From the NCBI GenBank assembly GCA_030151985.1, contig JASLDZ010000464.1, forward strand, positions 1 through 5,169: 5,169 nucleotides of DNA. The letters run 5' to 3'. A program made the position numbers and the translations under genes. Shown here one piece after another: positions 1-4,474 of this stretch. Below the pieces are notes generated by a model. It saw only the letters and a list, made by a program, of their open reading frames with translations. It did no database searches and was not told the DNA's origin. Source of the DNA: Caulobacteraceae bacterium (GTDB lineage Bacteria > Pseudomonadota > Alphaproteobacteria > Caulobacterales > Caulobacteraceae). Position 1 is the first letter of the stretch. Every line of letters begins with the position of its first letter.

Positions 1-122
1 AGGAGGTCGGTCTTGGAGCACGCCCCGACAAGCAGGGCGCCCCCCGCGACGGTCGCGCCGATCACCGCCTCCCGGCGGGTCGGCTGGAGGCGCGGGCGGG
101 CGAGCCGGTTGGAGCTGAGCAT
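1..122 (-). CDS. iorB: Molybdenum hydroxylase large subunit, IorB-like (N-terminal 40 residues only)
   Basis: Only the first 40 codons lie in the window; the gene runs off the left edge. The visible peptide starts MLSSNRLARP and carries a twin-arginine export signal: T15-R16-R17-E18 followed by a hydrophobic stretch (about A19-A34). This fits the large, molybdopterin-binding subunit of isoquinoline 1-oxidoreductase/aldehyde oxidase-type enzymes, which in this subfamily is exported by the Tat pathway and carries its small Fe-S subunit with it. The identification rests mainly on the gene being directly downstream of a typical small subunit, with a 10-base gap. A strong Shine-Dalgarno (GAGGGGGA, minus strand, about 127-134) overlaps the stop of the small subunit, which suggests coupled translation. 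The hydrophobic stretch ends in VGAC (C35), a lipobox-like sequence that could make this a lipoprotein. The catalytic part is outside the window, so the substrate cannot be judged. Confidence 0.75.
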   Translation of the reverse strand, partial: MLSSNRLARPRLQPTRREAVIGATVAGGALLVGACSKTDL

Positions 123-132
123 GGCGTCCCCC

Positions 133-594
133 TCAGGCCGCCGCGGCGGGCGCGGCGGCCGCGTCCTTGATGGCCGCCTTGATCCGCTGGTAGGTGCCGC
201 AGCGGCAGATGTTGCCGCTCATGGCCGCGTCGATCGCCGCATCGTCGGGCTTGGGCGTCTTCTTCAGCAGCGCGGCGGCGCTCATGATCTGGCCGCTCTG
301 GCAGTAGCCGCACTGGGGCACGTCGTGCGCCACCCAGGCCGCCTGCAGGGGATGGCTCCCGCCCAGCCCCTCGATCGTCGTCACCTGCGCGCCTCCGACC
401 GCCGACAGGGGCGTGACGCAGGAGCGGGTCGCCTCGCCGTCCAGATGCACGGTGCAGGCGCCGCACTGGGCGATCCCGCAGCCGTACTTGGTGCCCACCA
501 TCAGGAGCTCGTCGCGGAGCACCCAGAGCAGCGGCGTGTCCGCGTCCGCCTGGACAGTGCGGCGCACGCCGTTGACGGTCAGATCGGTCGGCAT
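133..594 (-). CDS. iorA: Molybdenum hydroxylase small [2Fe-2S] subunit, IorA-like
   Basis: A 153-residue protein of the expected length for the iron-sulfur subunit of isoquinoline 1-oxidoreductase-type molybdenum hydroxylases. It passes electrons from the Mo centre in the large subunit through two [2Fe-2S] clusters to an outside acceptor. Both clusters are visible. The N-terminal plant-ferredoxin-type site has C39, C44, C47 and C59 (GCGIAQCGACTV). The C-terminal helical site has C95 and C98 (QCGYCQSGQ) and C130 and C132 (NICRCGTY). No cysteine ligand is missing. The protein has no export signal of its own; in this family it is thought to travel with the Tat-exported partner, whose start lies 10 bases downstream. 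The C-terminus is an alanine/proline tail after the last helix. The ATG at 592-594 is preceded by GGAGA (601-605) at a 6-base spacing. The true substrate is unknown: isoquinoline, aldehydes and other N-heterocycles are all possible for this family. Confidence 0.93.
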   Translation of the reverse strand: MPTDLTVNGVRRTVQADADTPLLWVLRDELLMVGTKYGCGIAQCGACTVHLDGEATRSCVTPLSAVGGAQVTTIEGLGGSHPLQAAWVAHDVPQCGYCQSGQIMSAAALLKKTPKPDDAAIDAAMSGNICRCGTYQRIKAAIKDAAAAPAAAA

Positions 595-704
595 CGAGTC
601 TCTCCAGCCCGGCTCAGCCTAGGGCCAAGCTGGAGGGGAGCCAACGGCCGCCGGTGCAGGCTCGGGCGAACCGCTTCGTCGCAGGCGGGCTCGAGGGGGC
701 CCCG

Positions 705-1274
705 GTGAGCGGCCCGTCGCGACTTCCCGCCGCCTTCTTCGACCGCGACGTCGAGACGGTCGCGCGCGCGCTGGTCGGCGCCGCCTTCCTGGTCGACGGC
801 GTGGGCGGCGTCATCGTGGAGACGGAAGCCTACAGCGCCGACGATCCCGCCTCGCACGCTTTCCGGGGTCGCACGGCGCGCAACGCCAGCATGTTCGGGC
901 CGGCCGCCCACGCCTACGTGTATCGCAGCTACGGCCTGCACTGGTGCCTGAACTTCGTCTGCCGCCCCGGGAGCGCCGTGCTGATCCGCGCCCTCGAGCC
1001 GACCACGGGGCTCGCGCGCATGGAGGAACGGCGAGGGACGGCCGATGTGCGGCGCCTCTGCTCGGGCCCAGGGCGGCTGTGCCAGGCGCTCGGCGTCGAC
1101 CTGCGGCACGACGGGCGGTCGTTGGACGCGCCGCCCTTCGCGTTGCGCCCCGGCGGCGAGGCGGTCGCGGTGGGCGTCGCCACCCGGATCGGCATCAGCC
1201 GGGCGGCAGACCTGCCGCGCCGCTTCGGCCTGGTCGGCTCGCGCTTCCTCAGCCGCCCGCTGCCGTCCGCCTGA
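705..1274 (+). CDS. mpg: 3-methyladenine DNA glycosylase (AAG/Mpg family)
   Basis: A base-excision-repair enzyme that cuts the glycosidic bond of alkylated purines (3-methyladenine, and in relatives hypoxanthine). It would be cytoplasmic, acting on DNA. The protein aligns over its whole length with the alkyladenine glycosylase fold. The catalytic region ETEAYSADDPASH contains E41 (general base, equivalent to human E125), Y43 (Y127) and H51 (H136). It is followed by the conserved RNASMFGPAAHAYVYRSYG stretch, N83 in CLNFV and R95 in LIRALEP. I chose the GTG at 705 because GAGGGGG (693-699) lies 5 bases upstream and the resulting 189 residues match the family. An in-frame GTG at 654 would add 17 residues without conserved content. 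The gene is divergent from iorA, with 110 bases between the starts. It is followed by a 101-base gap and then dusA. Nothing essential is missing. Confidence 0.93.
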   Translation: MSGPSRLPAAFFDRDVETVARALVGAAFLVDGVGGVIVETEAYSADDPASHAFRGRTARNASMFGPAAHAYVYRSYGLHWCLNFVCRPGSAVLIRALEPTTGLARMEERRGTADVRRLCSGPGRLCQALGVDLRHDGRSLDAPPFALRPGGEAVAVGVATRIGISRAADLPRRFGLVGSRFLSRPLPSA

Positions 1275-1328
1275 CCACCCCGGCGCCGCGCAGGCGGTCG
1301 ACAGCGAGAGGCGGCGGGTGCAGACGAC

Positions 1329-1346
1329 GCCCCGGGGTAGCGGGGC
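1329..1346 (+). terminator. Possible hairpin between mpg and dusA
   Basis: GCCCC (1329-1333) can pair with GGGGC (1342-1346) around an 8-base loop in the 101-base gap after mpg. There is no T-run after the stem. In such GC-rich sequence a 5-bp GC stem can occur by chance, so this is only a weak candidate for a terminator or leader structure ahead of dusA. No convincing promoter was seen in 1275-1375. Confidence 0.2.
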
Positions 1347-1375
1347 CAAGCGCCCGCGCAGCAAGAGGGAAGACG

Positions 1376-2362
1376 TTGTCGACGCCGCAGAAGGCCTTCG
1401 CCGTCGCGCCCATGATGGACTGGACGGACCGGCACTGCCGCGCCTTCCACCGGACGCTGACGACGCGCGCGCTTCTGTACAGCGAGATGGTGACCGCCCA
1501 GGCGGTGATCCGCGGCGACCGCGAACGGCTGCTGGAGTTCGACGCGGTGGAGCATCCCGTGGCGCTGCAGCTCGGCGGGTCCGAGCCGGCGCTGCTCGCC
1601 GAGGCGGCGCGGATCGGGGAGGGGTTCGGCTACGACGAGATCAACCTGAACGTCGGCTGCCCCTCGGACCGCGTGCAGTCCGGCCGCTTCGGCGCCTGCC
1701 TGATGCGCGAGCCCGAGCTGGTGGCGGAATGCGCGGCGGCGATGATCGCGGCCGTCCGCGTCCCCGTCACCGTCAAGTGCCGCATCGGGGTGGACGAGCA
1801 GGAGCCGGAAGACGCGCTCTTCGCCATGGCCGACGCCTGCCTGGGGGCGGGCGTGCGCACCCTGGTCGTGCACGCCCGCAAGGCGTGGCTGCAGGGGCTC
1901 TCTCCGAAGGAGAACCGCGATATCCCCCCGCTCGACTACCCGCTGGTGCGGCGGCTGAAGGCGGAGCGGCCGGACCTCTGCGTGGTGCTCAACGGCGGCC
2001 TCCCGGACCTGGAGAGCGCCGCCCGCGAAAGCGAGGGGCTCGACGGCGTCATGCTCGGGCGCGCCGCCTACCACGAGCCGGCGCTGCTGGGCCGGGTCGA
2101 CGCCGAGTGGTTCGGCGATGGCGAGGCGGTCGACCCGCTCGACGCCGTGGAGGCCTACCGCCCCTACCTCTCCGCGCGCCTGGGCGAGGGCGTGCCGCTC
2201 TCGGCGATGACCCGGCACATGCTGGGCCTCTTCAACGGCCGCCCCGGCGCGCGGGCGTGGCGGCGCATCCTGACCACGGGCGCTATCCGGCCGGGCGCGG
2301 GGCTGGAAGTGCTGGACGCCGCGCTGGAGCCGCTGGCGGAGCGAGCGCGTTCGGCCGCCTGA
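1376..2362 (+). CDS. dusA: tRNA-dihydrouridine(20/20a) synthase DusA
   Basis: An FMN enzyme that reduces uridine to dihydrouridine in the D-loop of tRNA using NADPH. The 328 residues match the DusA length. Visible landmarks are FAVAPMMDWTDRHCR at the N-terminus (flavin site), the catalytic cysteine C95 in NLNVGCPSDRVQ, the FMN-binding lysine K134 in VTVKCRIG, and the DusA-type segment VHARKAWLQGLSPKENR (about 165-181). Further on are NGGL and GVMLGRAAY, which hold the FMN phosphate. The RKAWLxGLSPKENR block separates DusA from DusB and DusC. The start is a TTG at 1376, 5 bases after AGAGGGA (1364-1370). No ATG or GTG lies in a sensible place: the next in-frame ATG codons are inside the conserved APMMD motif, and the open frame extending left to 944 is an overlap with mpg in another frame. 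The gene probably has its own transcription unit or follows mpg. Nothing is missing. Confidence 0.95.
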   Translation: MSTPQKAFAVAPMMDWTDRHCRAFHRTLTTRALLYSEMVTAQAVIRGDRERLLEFDAVEHPVALQLGGSEPALLAEAARIGEGFGYDEINLNVGCPSDRVQSGRFGACLMREPELVAECAAAMIAAVRVPVTVKCRIGVDEQEPEDALFAMADACLGAGVRTLVVHARKAWLQGLSPKENRDIPPLDYPLVRRLKAERPDLCVVLNGGLPDLESAARESEGLDGVMLGRAAYHEPALLGRVDAEWFGDGEAVDPLDAVEAYRPYLSARLGEGVPLSAMTRHMLGLFNGRPGARAWRRILTTGAIRPGAGLEVLDAALEPLAERARSAA

Positions 2363-2379
2363 CCGTCAGGCGATCGGCC

Positions 2380-2396
2380 GCAGCCAGCGTGGCTGC
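2380..2396 (+). terminator. Short perfect hairpin after dusA, possible terminator
   Basis: GCAGCCA (2380-2386) and TGGCTGC (2390-2396) form a perfect 7-bp stem around a 3-base loop, 18 bases after the dusA stop. No T-run follows. It is well placed to end the dusA transcript or stabilise its 3' end, but termination is an inference. The rest of the 107-base gap up to the barrel gene shows no clear promoter. Confidence 0.4.
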
Positions 2397-2469
2397 AACG
2401 GCTTGCTAACGACGTTCAGGGCCTCTGCCCGAGACGCCTCCGTCCTCTTCAAGCTCCGGAAAATCCAGT

Positions 2470-3162
2470 ATGAAGTCGCTTACTCTCGCGCTCGGCGCGC
2501 TCGCCTGCGCGGCCGTGGCCGCGCCCGCTCGCGCGCAGACCGCCGCCGCGGCCTTCGACGCCTCCCGCTTCTCGCTGGCCGTGGGCGGCGGCACGCAAGG
2601 CGGCTCGGTGGAGGGCGCCTATTCGGTCAACCCCTACCTGACGCTGCGGGCGCAGGGCGCCTTCATCGACTTCGACGCGGACTTCAAGTCCAGCGACGTG
2701 AAGTACCGGGGCGCGCTGAACCACAACACCGGCGGCGGCTTCGTCGACCTGCATCCCTTCGCCAATCCCTTCGTGCTGTCGGGCGGCTTCGTGGCGGGCG
2801 AGCGCAACGTGAAGGTCCACGCCGACCCGACCGCCAGCGCGGTGGTGAAGATCAACGGCGTGCCCTACCAGGCCAGCCAGATCATCTCGGTGGACGGGAA
2901 CATCGCGCTGGGAGACGCCGCGCCCTTCGTGGGGCTGGGCTTCGACAACACCTACACGCACCGCGGGCACTGGGGCTTGCGCGCCATGGCCGGCGTGATC
3001 TTCGGCGACGAGCCCAAGGTGACCCTGCACGCCAACGGCCCCTTCGCCGACAACACCACCGTCCTGGCGAACCTCGCCGCCGAGCAGGCCTCGCTGCAGG
3101 ACGACGCGAAGGACTACCGATACTACCCCGTGGCGCAGGTCGCGGTCAGCTACCGCTTCTGA
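2470..3162 (+). CDS. Outer-membrane beta-barrel protein, function unknown
   Basis: A 230-residue exported protein. It begins with a typical Sec signal peptide: K2, a hydrophobic core to about A20, and a cleavage site after A22 in ARA|QT. The mature part is rich in alternating hydrophobic and polar residues with glycine and aromatic girdles, for example FSLAVGGG, LTLRAQGAFIDFDADF, PFVLSGGFVAGER and PFVGLGFDNTY. It ends YPVAQVAVSYRF, with the terminal phenylalanine that the BAM machinery recognises in outer-membrane proteins. The size suits an 8-stranded barrel of the OmpW/OmpA-barrel kind. A HPFANPFVLSGGF segment and a QDDAKDYRYYPVAQVAVSYRF-like ending are, as I recall, shared with uncharacterised proteobacterial barrel proteins. 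I cannot assign a substrate. The ATG at 2470 has only a weak GGA (2458-2460) upstream. The gene ends 16 bases before the stop of the opposing protease gene. It could be a small porin or a structural barrel. Confidence 0.8.
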   Translation: MKSLTLALGALACAAVAAPARAQTAAAAFDASRFSLAVGGGTQGGSVEGAYSVNPYLTLRAQGAFIDFDADFKSSDVKYRGALNHNTGGGFVDLHPFANPFVLSGGFVAGERNVKVHADPTASAVVKINGVPYQASQIISVDGNIALGDAAPFVGLGFDNTYTHRGHWGLRAMAGVIFGDEPKVTLHANGPFADNTTVLANLAAEQASLQDDAKDYRYYPVAQVAVSYRF

Positions 3163-3173
3163 GGCCTGGCTCG

Positions 3174-3200
3174 GGCGCTCACCGCCGCAGGGTGAGCGCC
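3174..3200. terminator. Perfect 10-bp inverted repeat at convergent gene ends, likely two-way terminator
   Basis: GGCGCTCACC (3174-3183) and GGTGAGCGCC (3191-3200) are exact reverse complements around a 7-base spacer. The repeat lies 11 bases past the stop of the barrel gene and overlaps the last codons and stop (3179-3181) of the protease gene on the other strand. It can therefore form the same hairpin in both transcripts. There is no T-run on either side, so it is not a textbook intrinsic terminator, but the position between converging genes makes termination or 3'-end protection the natural reading. Confidence 0.65.
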
Positions 3201-3649
3201 TGGCGGTCGGCGGCGAAGCCGGAAAGACGGCCGAGGTAGCTCATGCCCAGGAGCGATGTGTTGAGGCCATGGCGCACCACGAGCGCGTCCACGTCGCGCA
3301 CCTCGGCGTCGCCGACGGCGACGCGGGCCAGGCGTACGCGCGCGGCCTGCATGCGCCCGTCGGCGGTCATCACCGGCTTGTCGTAGTCGAGGGCCGCCAG
3401 GTCGACGCCCAGGCGATGCGCGTCGGCGCGGGTGAGCGCCACTTCGCTCGCGCCCGTGTCGACCAGCACGCGCAGGGGGCGGCCGTTCACCTGCGCCACC
3501 GCCCAGAAGTGGCCGTCCTTCGCCTTGTCGATGCGCGCGTCGGCGGAGGGGGCGACAGCTTCACCCGCGGGGCGCGCGACGCCCATGGCCGCGCCCGCCC
3601 CCAAGGCGGAAAGGGTGGCGGCGAGTACGACGGCGGCTGACTTGAACAT
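3179..3649 (-). CDS. Retropepsin-like periplasmic aspartic protease
   Basis: A 156-residue protein of the bacterial retropepsin-like (clan AA) family. One subunit carries one catalytic motif, and the active enzyme is expected to be a dimer. The motif is VLVDTGASEVAL, with catalytic D64-T65-G66. The second family landmark, SLLGMSYLGRLSGF (about 132-145), forms the hydrophobic partner segment near the C-terminus. The N-terminus (MFKSAAVVLAATLSALGAGAA) is a signal peptide or membrane anchor, so the protease domain (about 45-156) would lie in the periplasm. The family includes Caulobacter PerP, which trims the polarity factor PodJ. A similar role is possible but not shown, because alphaproteobacteria carry several paralogues. 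The start ATG (3647-3649) has no strong Shine-Dalgarno. The DUF1289 gene lies 96 bases upstream on the same strand and may be co-transcribed. The stop is inside an inverted repeat shared with the opposing gene. Confidence 0.9.
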   Translation of the reverse strand: MFKSAAVVLAATLSALGAGAAMGVARPAGEAVAPSADARIDKAKDGHFWAVAQVNGRPLRVLVDTGASEVALTRADAHRLGVDLAALDYDKPVMTADGRMQAARVRLARVAVGDAEVRDVDALVVRHGLNTSLLGMSYLGRLSGFAADRQALTLRR

Positions 3650-3745
3650 CGGGGTTTCTACGCCGGACGACGCCTTCGGGCGCCGGACTTGAAGGGGGAG
3701 CCTAGCGCGTCGGCCTTTGCGCCCGGTGAATCGCCGCAGGCCCCG

Positions 3746-3949
3746 TCAGACGCCCAGTTTCTCCGGCGCGACGCGGCTGCGCCGGGCGGGGAGCTCCGCC
3801 ATCAGCGCGGCGCGCTCGGCGTCCGAGAAGCGCCCCCAGCCGGCGATCTCCTTCAGCGTGCGGAAGCAGCCGAGGCAGAGCCCGCTCGCGCCGTCCACCG
3901 CGCAGACCTGCACGCAGGGAGTGGCGATCGCGCGGGGAGGGCCGGCCAT
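3746..3949 (-). CDS. DUF1289 family small four-cysteine protein
   Basis: A complete 67-residue protein of the DUF1289 family, which is widespread in proteobacteria (E. coli YdhL is a member) and has no established function. The family signature is present: TPCVQVC (C12, C16), then GLCLGC (C25, C28), followed by FRTLKEIAGWGRFSDAER. The CxxxC...CxxC set suggests a bound metal, either zinc or an Fe-S cluster; that is an inference. No signal peptide or membrane segment is seen, so it is likely cytoplasmic. The ATG at 3947-3949 has AGAGG (3956-3960) at a 6-base spacing. The C-terminus is basic (ARRSRVAPEKLGV). The gene lies upstream of the aspartic protease on the same strand and back to back with the tandem small-peptide genes, so the 3950-4129 gap must carry control signals for both directions. 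Confidence 0.88.
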   Translation of the reverse strand: MAGPPRAIATPCVQVCAVDGASGLCLGCFRTLKEIAGWGRFSDAERAALMAELPARRSRVAPEKLGV

Positions 3950-4000
3950 GCCTCGCCTCTAGCAGACGGCGCGCCGCCCCGCGAGATGAACATCGCGTAA

Positions 4001-4029
4001 TGTAGAGCCAAGTATTACATCGGCGTCAT
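4001..4029 (-). promoter_or_regulatory. Weak candidate housekeeping promoter for the DUF1289 gene
   Basis: On the minus strand ATGACGC (4023-4029) resembles the Caulobacter-type -35 element TTGACGS in 6 of 7 places. After a 14-base spacer, GCTCTACA (4001-4008) partly matches the -10 element GCTANAWC. The start point would fall near 3994, giving a leader of about 45 bases before the DUF1289 ATG at 3949. The -10 match is only partial, so this is a guess based on position and consensus. Confidence 0.3.
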
Positions 4030-4042
4030 TGTTCAATATGAC

Positions 4043-4058
4043 CTCCATTTAACTGGAG
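4043..4058 (+). promoter_or_regulatory. 16-bp near-palindrome, operator or SD-masking hairpin
   Basis: CTCCATTTAACTGGAG is palindromic at 14 of 16 positions. As DNA it could be a dimeric regulator's operator in the divergent gap. As RNA, CUCCA would pair with UGGAG around a 6-base loop. That UGGAG (4054-4058) is also a good Shine-Dalgarno placed 8 bases before the ATG at 4067, the longer possible start of the first small-peptide gene, so the hairpin would hide it. Both readings are inferences from sequence. Confidence 0.35.
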
Positions 4059-4067
4059 TGCGCCATA

Positions 4068-4093
4068 TGAACGGAGCACATAGCTCTCGTTCA
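4068..4093 (+). repeat. Bulged inverted repeat in the small-peptide leader
   Basis: TGAACGGAGC (4068-4077) pairs with GCTCTCGTTCA (4083-4093) through ten base pairs with a single unpaired T at 4087 and a 5-base loop. It lies 36 bases before the ATG of the first small-peptide gene. GTTC (4089-4092) could alternatively pair with GAAC at 4098-4101, so two exclusive folds are possible. It may be a leader RNA structure or a DNA-binding site. Confidence 0.4.
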
Positions 4094-4129
4094 CAACGAA
4101 CACAGACATTGAACCCAAGGAACTCCGCC

Positions 4130-4249
4130 ATGAACACCCTCGGCTCCCTGATCTTCGCGGCCACCGTCGCCTTCGCCGGTTTCGCCGCCGCCACCGCCCC
4201 GGTTGGCGCCCAGACGGTCTCGCCCGTCGCCGCCGTCGCCGCCCGCTGA
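4130..4249 (+). CDS. Tandem small hydrophobic peptide 1 (39 aa), unknown
   Basis: I do not recognise this family. The 39-residue product starts MNTLGSLIFAATVAFAGF, is hydrophobic to about residue 26 (APVGA), and ends QTVSPVAAVAAR. It looks like a signal peptide with a short tail, or a single membrane span; cleavage after VGA would release about 12 residues. The n-region has no lysine or arginine, which is unusual for a Sec signal. The ATG at 4130 has AAGGA (4117-4121) at an 8-base spacing, and this arrangement is repeated exactly in the paralogous gene that follows. That is the best evidence that the gene is real and starts here. A second in-frame ATG at 4067 with TGGAG 8 bases upstream would give a 60-residue form beginning MNGAHSSRSQ, which supplies the missing positive charges. 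The two genes are 31 bases apart and probably co-transcribed. Confidence 0.65.
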   Translation: MNTLGSLIFAATVAFAGFAAATAPVGAQTVSPVAAVAAR

Positions 4250-4280
4250 TCCGCCACCCCGCAGGATGAGGACCTTCGCC

Positions 4281-4409
4281 ATGAACACCTTCGGCACGAT
4301 GATCTTCGCCGCCACGGTCGCCTTCGCCGCCGTGACCGCCGCCATCTCGCCGGTCGGCCCGCAGGCGCCCGCGCCCGCCGCCCACGCGATCCAGCTCGCC
4401 GCCCGCTGA
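4281..4409 (+). CDS. Tandem small hydrophobic peptide 2 (42 aa), paralogue of the preceding gene
   Basis: The 42-residue product starts MNTFGTMIFAATVAFAAV. It matches the preceding peptide at 13 of the first 16 residues and again at the C-terminal AAR, while the middle (ISPVGPQAPAPAAHAIQ) has drifted, keeping PVGxQ. The codons before the stop (GCC GCC CGC TGA) and the GAGGA Shine-Dalgarno (4268-4272, spacing 8) are also conserved relative to the first copy. This shows duplication with selection on the start region and the protein, rather than a random open frame. An in-frame ATG at 4266 would add MRTFA, but it has AGG directly against it and no proper spacing. The peptide has a hydrophobic segment (about 7-23) and a proline/alanine tail; AHA|IQ could be a signal-peptidase site. 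The location is probably membrane or periplasm. The role is unknown. Confidence 0.68.
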   Translation: MNTFGTMIFAATVAFAAVTAAISPVGPQAPAPAAHAIQLAAR

Positions 4410-4411
4410 GC

Positions 4412-4427
4412 CCGACGCTGTTGTCGG
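4412..4427 (+). terminator. Small hairpin after the peptide pair
   Basis: CCGAC (4412-4416) and GTCGG (4423-4427) can form a 5-bp stem with a 6-base loop starting 3 bases after the stop of peptide 2. No T-run follows. It is a weak terminator candidate, and its right arm overlaps the possible -35 element of the next gene. Confidence 0.25.
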
Positions 4428-4447
4428 CGCCCGCGGAAGGCTAGACG
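4421..4447 (+). promoter_or_regulatory. Candidate housekeeping promoter directly before the CobT-like gene
   Basis: TTGTCGG (4421-4427) matches the Caulobacter-type -35 consensus TTGACGS at 6 of 7 positions. After 12 bases, GCTAGACG (4440-4447) matches GCTANAWC at GCTA and the following A. Transcription would start near 4453-4455, that is, at or next to the ATG at 4455, so the mRNA would be leaderless or nearly so. This agrees with the lack of a well-placed Shine-Dalgarno for that gene. The last two -10 positions do not match. Confidence 0.35.
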
Positions 4448-4474
4448 GGCGGGCATGGACCCCGCCCGCCCGTC
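4444..4474 (+). repeat. Perfect 11-bp inverted repeat around the CobT-like start codon
   Basis: GACGGGCGGGC (4444-4454) and GCCCGCCCGTC (4464-4474) are exact reverse complements separated by 9 bases. The spacer begins with the ATG of the CobT-like gene (4455-4457). In a transcript that starts upstream, the hairpin would be very stable, would bury the sequence before the start codon and would expose the ATG at the loop edge. It could limit translation by read-through from the small-peptide genes or act as their terminator. No T-run follows. Confidence 0.6.

Larger units (their letters stand above)
3950..4129. other. Divergent intergenic region, AT-rich for this genome, with several inverted repeats
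   Basis: This 180-base gap separates the DUF1289 gene from the first small-peptide gene, which point away from each other. From about 3985 to 4125 it is visibly richer in A and T than the rest of the window. It contains several dyads: CGCGA/TCGCG (3980-3984 and 3993-3997), ATGTA/TACAT (4000-4004 and 4016-4020), a near-palindrome at 4043-4058, a bulged hairpin at 4068-4093, and GTTCAAT (4031-4037) with its exact reverse complement ATTGAAC (4108-4114). Low GC, divergent starts and dyads together suggest a control region. I found no convincing plus-strand promoter. No cobalamin riboswitch box was seen. Confidence 0.6.

Noticed and set aside
572..578. Perfect TTGACGG -35-like sequence reading toward mpg
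   Set aside because: It lies inside iorA, has no acceptable -10 element 10-14 bases downstream, and encodes conserved iorA N-terminal residues.
13..708. Plus-strand 231-codon open frame opposite iorAB
   Set aside because: It is a shadow of the iorA coding strand, where all eight cluster cysteines are conserved.
944..1375. Upstream extension of dusA to an ATG at 944
   Set aside because: The extension overlaps most of mpg in another frame and encodes arginine/alanine-rich noise. The TTG at 1376 with AGAGGGA gives the normal DusA length.
929..2218. Long minus-strand open frame of 429 codons
   Set aside because: It lies opposite mpg and dusA, both of which show full family motifs. The composition (His, Arg, Ala and Gln rich, no domain) is typical of an antisense frame in GC-rich DNA.
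2478..2508. Lipoprotein signal in the barrel protein (cysteine 13)
   Set aside because: The residues before the cysteine do not make a lipobox, and a proper ARA|Q signal-peptidase site follows at residue 22.
3671..3682. CGCC-TTCG-GGCG tetraloop hairpin upstream of the protease gene
   Set aside because: The stem is only 4 bp and cannot be extended. It is easily formed by chance in this composition.
4069..4091. General-stress (EcfG-type) promoter GGAAC-N16/17-CGTT before the small peptides
   Set aside because: GAAC and CGTT are present, but the first G is missing and the spacing is 15. The same bases are explained by the inverted repeat. It is worth remembering but not supported.
3950..4454. 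Cobalamin riboswitch controlling the CobT-like gene
   Set aside because: No B12-box-like sequence or suitable long leader was found. The stretch before the gene is occupied by the two peptide genes.
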